DNA of 41,811 bases from an uncultured Terriglobales bacterium. GTDB taxonomy: Bacteria > Acidobacteriota > Terriglobia > Terriglobales > Acidobacteriaceae. A program made the translations under genes and the position numbers. The stretch spans positions 1 through 41,811 of the forward strand of contig CATPBJ010000066.1 in the NCBI GenBank assembly GCA_955652395.1. Direction: 5' to 3'. Shown here piece by piece: positions 23,726 through 30,473 of the stretch. Under the pieces are notes generated by a model. That model was given only the letters and a program-made list of their open reading frames with translations. It ran no database searches and was not told the origin of the DNA. Within the stretch, counting starts at the first letter, position 1. Each line of letters starts with the position of its first letter.

Positions 23726-24637
23726 ATGAACCGCCATCGGGTATGGCAGTTTCTGCTCGGATTTGTCCTGCTCTTTTGGTGCGCTGACGGGACGATCGTC
23801 GCACAAGCCGCAGCGCCGGCGCCGCCTACCGTCGTCTTCATGACCGACTTCGGCGTGGTGGACGATTCGGTGGCGCTCTGTAAAGGCGTAATGTACTCGA
23901 TTGCGCCCGAGCTGCGCATTGTGGACCTGACTCATGAAGTCAGGCCGTTCTCCATACTCGACGGCGCCCGCTTTCTCGACGGCGCGAGTCCTTACTTTCC
24001 TGCAGGCACCGTGTTTGTGGTGGTCATTGATCCAGGAGTTGGGAGCACACGCAAAGCCGCGGTGGTGAAGTCGAAGCGGGGACAGTATTTCGTGCTGCCC
24101 GACAATGGCCTGATCACGCTCGTCCAGAGCCGCGATGGAATTGAAGCAGCACGCGAGATCACGAACCGCGACTGGATGATTGGCGCAGCCCTTTCGTCCA
24201 CCTTCCACGGCCGCGACATTTTTTCGCCGGTCGGCGCCCACCTGGCCCACGGCGCGGATTGGACGAGCGTGGGGCCGGAACTGGACGTGAAAAAGCTGGT
24301 CCGCCTCGATCTCGTAGCTCCCCGGCTCGACGAGCACGGCCTGAGCGGCGAAGTCATGGCTACCGATGGCCCGTTCGGCAACCTGGTGACCAACGTCAGT
24401 GGTGAAGATTTTCTCAAGCTGGGTTACGGACACGGACAAAATGTGCACGTCACCATCGGCAAGACGGAGTTAAACATTCCTTTCGTCCGGACCTTCAGCG
24501 ACGTGCCCCTTAAGAAGCCCCTGCTGTACATCGATTCGCGAGGCCATGTGGGTCTGGCCGTCAATCAGGGCAGCTTCGCGGCCATGTATTCCATCCAACT
24601 GCCGGTCCCGATTTTGTTCTCGCGCGCGAAAAACTAA
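23726..24637 (+). CDS. Exported SAM hydroxide adenosyltransferase (DUF62/SAM hydrolase)
   Basis: 303 residues from ATG 23726, which begins a signal peptide (RVWQFLLGFVLLFWCADGTIVAQA). An upstream in-frame ATG (23624) would bury it and is rejected. The SAM_adeno_trans family signs are FMTDFGVVDDSVALCKGVM, VIDPGVGSTRKA, STFHGRDIFSPVGAHLA and ATDGPFGNLVTNV. These carry the Asp, Arg and His of the water-activating triad. The family splits S-adenosylmethionine to adenosine and methionine, or halogenates it in rare members. No halogenase loop was identified. Export is odd because SAM is cytoplasmic. The exported adenosine deaminase at 30474 could act on its product. Confidence 0.9.
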   Translation: MNRHRVWQFLLGFVLLFWCADGTIVAQAAAPAPPTVVFMTDFGVVDDSVALCKGVMYSIAPELRIVDLTHEVRPFSILDGARFLDGASPYFPAGTVFVVVIDPGVGSTRKAAVVKSKRGQYFVLPDNGLITLVQSRDGIEAAREITNRDWMIGAALSSTFHGRDIFSPVGAHLAHGADWTSVGPELDVKKLVRLDLVAPRLDEHGLSGEVMATDGPFGNLVTNVSGEDFLKLGYGHGQNVHVTIGKTELNIPFVRTFSDVPLKKPLLYIDSRGHVGLAVNQGSFAAMYSIQLPVPILFSRAKN

Positions 24638-24660
24638 TCCTTGAAGGGATCGCGTGGATG

Positions 24661-24795
24661 CGGACCTGCCCTGAGAGTCTGTGACTTTTTTGATGTCGTC
24701 AAAAATCGAGGTTGCAAACAAAATAGTTACGACGACAAACTGGTCATAAATTCAAGAAAGTCACAAACTCTGAGCGCAGTCGAAGGGAACTCGCC
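24661..24795. repeat. Dispersed repeat interrupted by a small transposon-like element
   Basis: If 24676-24774 is removed, the sequence reads CCTGCCCTGAGCGCAGTCGA followed by AGGGAAC. This matches the copy at 6189-6258 (CCTGCCCTGAGCGAAGTCGA, then AGGGACG). So a repeat copy was split by the insertion. Confidence 0.75.
24676..24769. mobile_element. 94-bp MITE-like element with terminal inverted repeats and 5-bp target duplication
   Basis: The left end AGTCTGTGACTTTTTTGA and the right end read inversely, AGTTTGTGACTTTCTTGA, match at 16 of 18 positions. CTGAG flanks it on both sides (24671-24675, 24770-24774). An inner inverted pair GTCGTC (24695-24700) / GACGAC (24731-24736) adds to the hairpin. 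The element is much more AT-rich than its surroundings and has no coding capacity. It sits in the spacer between the SAM hydrolase and PNP genes. A non-autonomous transposon remnant is the simplest reading; no matching transposase is in the window. Confidence 0.75.
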
Positions 24796-24816
24796 CGCGC
24801 AACCTCCAGCAGAAAA

Positions 24817-25674
24817 CTAGTGCTGGGCCCCTGGCGATTCCTCAACGTCCTTCGCCATCTCGGGCAGCACCGCGCGCAGCAGGGCGACGAAGTCGCCTTT
24901 CACCCGCTCCCCGGTCTCCAGCACTTCTTCGTGGTTGATCACCTGGTCAAGAATTCCGGCAGCCATGTTAGTCACGCAGGAAATGGCCAGAACTTTCATT
25001 CCCATGTGGCGCGCAGCTATCACTTCGAAGACGGTCGACATCCCCACCAGATCGGCGCCAATCGTCCGCAAATACCGAATCTCCGCCGGAGTTTCGTAAT
25101 TGGGCCCCAACAATCCCGCATACACGCCCTGATAAAGCGTCTTGCCTGCCCTCTTTGCAGCGGCCAGCGCGATCTCGCGATAAGGCTTCCAATACGCTTG
25201 TGTCATGTCGGGGAAGCGCGGGCCGAAGCGCTCATCATTGGGGCCGATAAGCGGATTGTGTCCCTGGAGGTTGATGTGGTCGGTGAGCACGACTAGCGCG
25301 CCCTGTTTGTATTCCAGATTGATACCGCCGGCCGCGTTGGTAAGAATCACGGCGCGAATATTCATGCAGTCAAACGCTCGCATGGGGAAAGTGACTTCGT
25401 GAGCGGAGTAGCCTTCGTACAGGTGAACGCGTCCCTGCATGGCCGCCACCGGGACGCCGGCCGCGTTCCCGATCACCATCTGCGCGGCGTGTCCAACGGC
25501 CGTCGAGCGCGGGAAAAACGGAATGTTGGTGTAGGGGATGCGCGTAGCGTCGGACAGTTCGTCGGCGAACCCACCCAGACCCGAACCCAGCACCAGCCCG
25601 ATCCTGGGGACCAGCGAAGTCTGCGACAGCAAGAACCGGGAGGCCGCCTCGGCTTTGGTAAAATCGTCAGTCAT
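24817..25674 (-). CDS. Purine nucleoside phosphorylase (trimeric, PNP-I)
   Basis: 285 residues, full length. Phosphate and ribose sites: LVLGSGLGGFADEL, FPRSTAVGHAAQMVIG, MQGRVHLYEGYSAHEVTFPMR and LTNAAGGIN. The base site has GPNYETPAEIRYLRTIGADLVGMST and VTNMAAG. The Asn in VTNMA is the residue that favours 6-oxopurines (inosine, guanosine) in the trimeric class. It converts them with phosphate to free base and ribose-1-phosphate. It is cytoplasmic. In context it can process inosine made by the adenosine deaminase at 30474. Whether xanthosine is also used cannot be told. Confidence 0.95.
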   Translation of the reverse strand: MTDDFTKAEAASRFLLSQTSLVPRIGLVLGSGLGGFADELSDATRIPYTNIPFFPRSTAVGHAAQMVIGNAAGVPVAAMQGRVHLYEGYSAHEVTFPMRAFDCMNIRAVILTNAAGGINLEYKQGALVVLTDHINLQGHNPLIGPNDERFGPRFPDMTQAYWKPYREIALAAAKRAGKTLYQGVYAGLLGPNYETPAEIRYLRTIGADLVGMSTVFEVIAARHMGMKVLAISCVTNMAAGILDQVINHEEVLETGERVKGDFVALLRAVLPEMAKDVEESPGAQH

Positions 25675-25721
25675 TTCGAAACTACTCTTCCCGTGAGTGA
25701 AGCCCAGTCCCGAACGGGCAG

Positions 25722-27179
25722 TTATCGCCGCTTCTTCGTCGTTGTCTTGCCCGCGACTTTGGTGGGTACGGCCCTTGTCCGTACATCCGTCTTCATCAGT
25801 GCCATCAACTTGCTCACCGACCCAACTTTTTCCAAATTCCAGATCGCATGGGTCAGCTTCTTCTGCGCTCCTTCTGACAGTACTCCTTCTGCCAGCGCCG
25901 TGAACTTCTCCTCGACTTCTGCGTCCGAGAGCGGGTTCCGCGGATCGCCCTTGGGGTAGTCCAACTGCTTGGTAAACGTCCGCCCGTCGGTGGTCGTAAG
26001 GTTTACGATCACACGCTGCAGCGCCGGGAAAACTTTCTCGATCTCCGGATCGGCCACCACTTCGACCTTCTTCAGCTGTGCCCGGATGGTGGGGTCCATG
26101 ATCTTATCCATCTCGAACTGCACCGGCGTGACCTGCCGCTGGGCGATCGCGGCCGCAATCACGTAAGGCAAAGAGTGGTCCGCGGTCTCCTTCGTCCGCG
26201 GATCGTACTTGCTGGGATCAGAAAGAATGTCGGCAGCTCGCGCCAGCGACCGAATCTGGACTCTCTCCACCTGCTCCGGCTTCAGGTCGCTCGACTTGAC
26301 GATGTCGAGCACCGCGGAAATCGGCGTGTGAGTAAGAGCTTCGGTCGGAAACGCCTTCATGCCGCACTGGGTAATGCGCCATGACTCGCCCAGCCCATCG
26401 GTCAGCAGATTCAACTTCCACGACGGACCGAAGCAGTAGGTCAAGCCTTCCTTGCCGTCCACCACGTGCTCAGGCCCGGTGTAGCCTCTCTCAGCCATGA
26501 GGGCCGCCAGCACGCCGCTTTGGGTGGCCATCGGATCGACCGTGTTCTTCATCATGGTCAGCCTGCCGGCAGTCACCGCGCCCAGGGTCGCATGGCGGCT
26601 GGCGGAAATGCCGATCGCGTGCTGTATCTGCTCCCATCCCAGATGAATGGCGCGCCCCGCGACGATAGGCGAGACAAACGCAGTCAGCGTGGCGTGATGC
26701 CAGCCACGTTCGCGAATCCCCGGAAACGCGGCCTCGCAGAAGCGCATCTCGAACTCATGTCCGAGGACAAGTCCAACGATCAGCTCTTTGCCATCACTCT
26801 TCGCGCGCTCGCAGCCCGCCAGGGCGGCAGGAAAAATGTCGGAAGGATGCGACGGGTCCTGTTTCCAGTAGATGTCGTTGTAGTCCATGCAGCGGATCAT
26901 CAACCCGTTGGCCAGAGAGGCTGAAACCGGATCGATGCGCTTGCCCGTGCCAATCACGGTCGCCGGTCCCCTTCCAGCAACTTCGTTGAGCACTTCGAGC
27001 GCAATTTTCACATCGTGCTGCTGATATCCGCCCAGCGCGCAACCGAGGGAGTCGAGCAGAAAGCGCTTGGCCTGGTACACCGCTTCCTGCGAGAGTTGCG
27101 GATAGCTCAAGCCGGCAGCCCAGCGCGACATTTCGGCGGTGATGGTTTCTTTGACGACGGCTTGCTTCGTAGCCAACAC
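25722..27179 (-). CDS. MmgE/PrpD-family protein (2-methylcitrate dehydratase-like)
   Basis: About 485 residues from GTG 27179, which has AGGAG 5 nt upstream. The frame is open to 27341, but that would overlap the upstream gene by 150 bp in another frame. Family blocks: FLLDSLGCALGGYQQHD, NGLMIRCMDYNDIYW, DIFPAALAGCERAKSDG, GWHHATLTAFVSPIVAGRA, GISASRHATLGAVTAG and SWRITQCGMKAFPTEALTHT. PrpD dehydrates 2-methylcitrate to 2-methylaconitate; family members also act on itaconyl, cis-aconitate or unknown substrates. No prpB/prpC lies nearby, so a propionate role is not supported by context. It is 9 bp downstream of an HD-like gene, suggesting an operon. The C-terminus is Lys-rich (KVAGKTTTKKRR). 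Confidence 0.9.
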   Translation of the reverse strand: MLATKQAVVKETITAEMSRWAAGLSYPQLSQEAVYQAKRFLLDSLGCALGGYQQHDVKIALEVLNEVAGRGPATVIGTGKRIDPVSASLANGLMIRCMDYNDIYWKQDPSHPSDIFPAALAGCERAKSDGKELIVGLVLGHEFEMRFCEAAFPGIRERGWHHATLTAFVSPIVAGRAIHLGWEQIQHAIGISASRHATLGAVTAGRLTMMKNTVDPMATQSGVLAALMAERGYTGPEHVVDGKEGLTYCFGPSWKLNLLTDGLGESWRITQCGMKAFPTEALTHTPISAVLDIVKSSDLKPEQVERVQIRSLARAADILSDPSKYDPRTKETADHSLPYVIAAAIAQRQVTPVQFEMDKIMDPTIRAQLKKVEVVADPEIEKVFPALQRVIVNLTTTDGRTFTKQLDYPKGDPRNPLSDAEVEEKFTALAEGVLSEGAQKKLTHAIWNLEKVGSVSKLMALMKTDVRTRAVPTKVAGKTTTKKRR

Positions 27180-27187
27180 AAAATCTC

Positions 27188-27745
27188 CTATTTCAGCTTG
27201 ATATTCTTTGGGTTCTTGAAGGGCAAGAATGCCATGAAGTCGGCGTGGTGCACGATGTACGCTTCGGTGGTGCGCTTCACCAGGTCGCCTTCCGCGGCGT
27301 GCGCCGCGATGATGTGGCAGACGGCATCCGGCACGCCACACTCCAGCGCCAGCGCGACCCCGGTAAAAGGATGGCGCAACGCTTCTCCACGTTGGCTCTG
27401 CCGGCTCTTGCCATCCGCGCCGAGTTCATATTCCAGCAGCTTGCCCACATCCGCCAGGATGGCGCCAGCGATTACCGTGTCTATGTGGATGGGCAACGCG
27501 CGCCCCATGAACTCCTGCATGGCTTCCGCGCTTTGGCGCGCAATGTGCACCACGCACCGCTTGTGCTCCATGAAAGTTATAGGGCAGTTGGGCACCAGCA
27601 GCGTGAAGGGAATACGATTCAGATCGTCAGGCTTTAGCGGACTGCGCTCCAATGCCTTGACCCAGGTCTGAGTGACCTGGTTGCGCAGCTTCTTGTCTTC
27701 GATCCATTGGATCTCCGGCCAAAGCTTGGCGACGGCCTCGTGCAT
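27188..27745 (-). CDS. HD-domain-like protein with altered HD motif
   Basis: 185 residues. The order of motifs fits an HD phosphohydrolase: FMEHKRCVVHIAR (first His), VIAGAILADVGKLLEYE, LRHPFTGVALAL, HIIAAHAAEGD and AYIVHHADFM. In the second motif the canonical HD reads AD (ILADVGK), so one metal-ligand His is replaced by Ala. This may lower or change metal binding. HD proteins cleave phosphoesters, commonly of nucleotides. It is directly upstream of the PrpD-family gene with an 8-bp gap, implying linked expression; a joint pathway is not known to me. Confidence 0.75.
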   Translation of the reverse strand: MHEAVAKLWPEIQWIEDKKLRNQVTQTWVKALERSPLKPDDLNRIPFTLLVPNCPITFMEHKRCVVHIARQSAEAMQEFMGRALPIHIDTVIAGAILADVGKLLEYELGADGKSRQSQRGEALRHPFTGVALALECGVPDAVCHIIAAHAAEGDLVKRTTEAYIVHHADFMAFLPFKNPKNIKLK

Positions 27746-27911
27746 TGGTTAGCCCTCCGTGACGAAACGATTTAGCTTACCGTGACGATGCAGCAGGAGT
27801 CGAGTGCAGAGAGTGAGCGCGGGTTTCGGAACTGTTCCCGACCGCCCCGAATGCACAGAGAGATAAGCTGCCATTGCCTCCTGGCGTCTGCCGAGGTTAG
27901 GATAAGCGGCC

Positions 27912-28913
27912 ATGACCAAACCTCTCGCATTGTTCGCTCTCTTCCTCATGCTGATGCTGACTGCAGCAATTGCCACCGCACAAAATGCAGGTCCTTCATC
28001 TGCGGACACTGCCGCCGTGTACACCATCCGCGAAGGCTATGTGGACGCTCACGGCCTGATGATCTATTACAAGACTTTCGGGCGCGGCAAGCCGTTGATG
28101 CTCCTGCACGGCGGGCCCGGCGCATCGCACGATTACTTCCTGCCTTATCTGATCCCGCTCGCCCGCCATTACCCGCTCATCTTCATTGACGAGCGCGGCT
28201 CCGGCCGATCGCAGACGCTGGAAGATGTCTCCGGCTACACCATCGAAAACATGGTGGAAGACGTCGAGGCCGTGCGCCAGGCCCTGGGCCTCGGCCAGAT
28301 CAGCCTGCTGGGACACTCCTACGGCGGTGTGCTGGCTCAGGCCTATGCGCTGAAATATCAGAAGAATCTTTCGCGGTTGATTCTGGCCAGCACCTTCGCG
28401 AGCACAAAGGCCATCAACGAAGTATTCGTCCGCATGAAGGAAAAGATGCCGGCGGACCTGCGCGAGCGCCTCAACAAGATGGAAGCCGAGGGTCTCTACG
28501 GCCACGGAAAGGACTACGAGAAGAACCGCTACACTGCCGAGTACATGACCGCGGCCTGGGGCGAGGGATACTTTCCCTATATCTATCAAAACCGTCCGGA
28601 CGCGAACTATGACCCGGTGGACGGCGGAAAGATATCGTGGGAGCTCTACCGCGAGATGTGGGGCTCGCACGGAGAGTTTGTGATTGACGGGAACTTGAAG
28701 TCTGTCGAATACACCGACCGCTTACCCACAATCAAAGTTCCCACGCTCATACTGGTGGGCGATCATGACGAGTCCGCCCCTTCGCTGTCGCAGGCGATCC
28801 AAAAAAAAGATTGCCGGCTCGCAACTGGTGATTCTGCCCAAATCGGGGACATGACCTTCGTCGACCAGCCGGGGATGTTCGAGAAAGCGGTAGAGGAGTT
28901 CTTCGGGACGTAA
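27912..28913 (+). CDS. Exported alpha/beta hydrolase (proline iminopeptidase-like), C-terminus scrambled
   Basis: 333 residues with a signal peptide (KPLALFALFLMLMLTAAIATAQ). The alpha/beta fold of the prolyl aminopeptidase type is clear: LLHGGPGASHDYF (oxyanion hole), FIDERGSGRS and GHSYGG with Ser136 as nucleophile, and LVGDHDESAP with the acid. The last triad member is missing. Around 28801-28850 the protein reads KKDCRLATGDSAQIGDMTF, but one base fewer in the A8 run (28801-28808) and one extra base at about 28849 would give KKIAGSQLVILPKSGHMTF. That is the normal ending with the catalytic His. Two compensating indels thus keep the frame but remove the His. A mutation or sequencing error are both possible. 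Confidence 0.85.
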   Translation: MTKPLALFALFLMLMLTAAIATAQNAGPSSADTAAVYTIREGYVDAHGLMIYYKTFGRGKPLMLLHGGPGASHDYFLPYLIPLARHYPLIFIDERGSGRSQTLEDVSGYTIENMVEDVEAVRQALGLGQISLLGHSYGGVLAQAYALKYQKNLSRLILASTFASTKAINEVFVRMKEKMPADLRERLNKMEAEGLYGHGKDYEKNRYTAEYMTAAWGEGYFPYIYQNRPDANYDPVDGGKISWELYREMWGSHGEFVIDGNLKSVEYTDRLPTIKVPTLILVGDHDESAPSLSQAIQKKDCRLATGDSAQIGDMTFVDQPGMFEKAVEEFFGT

Positions 28914-28924
28914 ACGAAAAATGA

Positions 28925-28975
28925 AGGACGGGCGTCCCCGCTTGTCCTTACGCGCCAGTTCGTCCATGCGGCCCT
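28925..28975. repeat. Dispersed GGACGGGCGTCCCCGC-type repeat
   Basis: AAGGACGGGCGTCCCCGCTT, GTCCTT follows in the spacer after the alpha/beta hydrolase. Similar words (GGACGAGCGTCCCCCGCC) are at about 9776-9800. Hairpin potential GGACGGGCGTCC is clear. It is a partial copy. Confidence 0.5.
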
Positions 28976-29048
28976 GGGCCGGTGCGGTACTGTCCTTCCG
29001 GGCGGCGTCGGACGATCCGTCCAGTGTTAGAGTGCCATCTAAGGCCCT

Positions 29049-29729
29049 ATGAATCTGAAACTCGCAGGATTGGCACTTCTGGTTCTGGCTCTGCTGGGAT
29101 CATCCACGGCGCAGCAGGGCGCCGCGACGGGCGAGCCCATTGTGCTGCCGACCGCCCCGCTTCCCAAGGGATTCCTGCGCCAGCCCTATCGCTTCAAACT
29201 GGAGGGGCAAGGCGGCATCACCCCGCTTAAATGGGAGGTGACTGCCGGATCGCCGCCGGAGGGCATCGAGTTGGCTCCGGACGGAACCCTCAGCGGTACA
29301 CCCACCGAAGTCGACAGTTTTCATTTCGTTGTGACCGTGACCGATAGCGGCAAGCCCGTCGCTCAAAAAAAGAAAGAATTCACCCTGGACGTGGTGGCCC
29401 CGCTCGTGGTCGAGTGGAGCAGGAAACCCAAGGTGACCGGCCGCAGGCTCGAAGCTGCCATCCGAGTTTCCAACCAGACCGGCGAGGATTTCGATTTCAC
29501 TCTGATTGCGTTGGCGGTCAACGAGTATGGCCGGGCCACGGCCGTCGGCTATCAGCATTTCACCCTGAAGAAAGACACGGACGAGTTTGAAATCCCGTTT
29601 GCGGAAGACCTGCCCCGGGGAGCCTACGAGTTGCACGTAGACGCAGTCGGTGAAGTAGCGCCCACGAATACCATCTTTCGCGCCCGGCTGGCGCCGGCAG
29701 AAAAGCTGCAGGTAGTGCAGGGGCCTTGA
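29049..29729 (+). CDS. Exported putative-Ig (He_PIG-type) domain protein
   Basis: 226 residues with a signal peptide (KLAGLALLVLALLGSSTAQ). Residues about 38-115 form a He_PIG-type Ig domain: LPKGFLRQPYRFKLEGQGG, PLKWEVTAGSPPEGIELAPDG, LSGTPTEVDSFHFVVTVTDS. The G-T-L-S-G-T-P motif is the hallmark. The C-terminal half (LVVEWSRKPKVTGRRLEAAI to the end) looks like another beta-sandwich but is not recognised. The role is unknown, probably binding or structural at the cell surface. It is alone on the plus strand. Confidence 0.8.
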   Translation: MNLKLAGLALLVLALLGSSTAQQGAATGEPIVLPTAPLPKGFLRQPYRFKLEGQGGITPLKWEVTAGSPPEGIELAPDGTLSGTPTEVDSFHFVVTVTDSGKPVAQKKKEFTLDVVAPLVVEWSRKPKVTGRRLEAAIRVSNQTGEDFDFTLIALAVNEYGRATAVGYQHFTLKKDTDEFEIPFAEDLPRGAYELHVDAVGEVAPTNTIFRARLAPAEKLQVVQGP

Positions 29730-29741
29730 GCTGCGCGTGAA

Positions 29742-30034
29742 GAAAAAATAAAGAGCCCCGAGGTAATGTTACGCCCATTCGTCTCGGCCAGTAGCTCGCT
29801 TTAGACCCTCGTCGACCTGCTCTCGTAGCTTTACCCTTGCGGGCTGCCACGCGCGATCTTGCTTGGGCTCCGGGCTCACCGCCAACCGGACAAATCTGCC
29901 TAACGCCTCGGGACTCTATCTTGCCTCCGACATATCTTCACTGTTCGCCTCGACCAGCGCTTTGCTATAGACCCTTACCCGCCTTCCCTCCGTCATCTTG
30001 CGATGCGAAGAGTGACTCGGCTTGAGCCCCGGAC
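29742..30034 (-). ncRNA. Candidate structured RNA with two copies of a 34-nt module
   Basis: On the minus strand a TTGACA (30069-30064) lies upstream of the presumed start; the -10 is poor. The 5' region reads GGGGCTCAAGCCGAG and the 3' end reads CTCGGGGCTC followed by TTTATTTTTT, so the ends can pair (AGCCGAG with CTCGG/GGCT) and termination is plausible. Inside, GGGTCTATAGCAAAGCGCTG, GTCGAGGCGAA (29974-29941) and GGGTCTAAAGCGAGCTACTG, GCCGAGACGAA (29808-29775) are clear relatives. The words CAAGAT and CCCGCAAGGGTAAAG recur around them. No frame is open. I could not match it to RNase P, tmRNA, SRP or group I/II intron motifs. The ends are approximate. Confidence 0.5.
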
Positions 30035-30363
30035 GCTGCACTAACCGGGAAAACTTTAGAAGCTGTCAAAGAACGAGTTCGTTTTTACTCCTTTCATTTT
30101 TAGAGTCAATAAAAAAGAGGGCGTTCTATCTGCTGGAAAATCAATCGAGTGCAAGCCGTCCACAGCCGTGTGCTGCAATCCTGGTGCAGTCCGCGGAAAA
30201 GTGGCTGGCATTTTCCTTTACCACGCCCGCGCTTTTCCAAGATTTCCTTCGGCTACACGGCCGGGTGGGAGTAGTTCCGAAAAACCCTCCACTGTGAAAA
30301 TCCAGGCAAGAATATTGCTGCAAGCCAAGTTTTGCCGTACTTCCGCGTCCTCATCCTTGCGTG

Positions 30364-30430
30364 CTTTGCGGTCCTTGGCGTACTTTGCGGCCAAGAGCTC
30401 TTAACCGCAAAGATCGCCAAGGGCGCAAAG
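30364..30430. repeat. Inverted repeat CTTTGCGG.../...CCGCAAAG upstream of the adenosine deaminase gene
   Basis: CTTTGCGGTCCTTGGCGTAC followed by TTTGCGG (30364-30390) faces CCGCAAAGATCGCCAAGGGC followed by GCAAAG (30405-30430), with about 14 bases between. The arms pair almost fully. It resembles a dispersed spacer repeat known to me from many bacterial genomes. It ends 44 bp before the TTG start. Confidence 0.7.
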
Positions 30431-30473
30431 AACTCGCCATCGGGTAAAATGCCCGTTCGAGCGGGAGGATTTC

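Larger units (their letters stand above)
29730..30473. other. 744-bp spacer: structured-RNA candidate and inverted repeats
   Basis: No protein gene is supported. The left part (29742-30034) is a candidate structured RNA on the minus strand. The middle (about 30070-30300) is AT-richer and shows nothing recognisable. The right part has the inverted repeat at 30364-30430 and the leader of the adenosine deaminase gene. Confidence 0.6.

Noticed and set aside
27180..27341. 54-codon extension of the PrpD-family gene
   Set aside because: It lies inside the HD-like gene in a different frame; GTG 27179 has AGGAG at the right distance.
29742..30034. RNase P, tmRNA or group II intron identity for the structured region
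   Set aside because: The conserved cores of these RNAs (for example the RNase P GAGGAAAGTC block, a CCA end, or a domain V hairpin) were not found on either strand.
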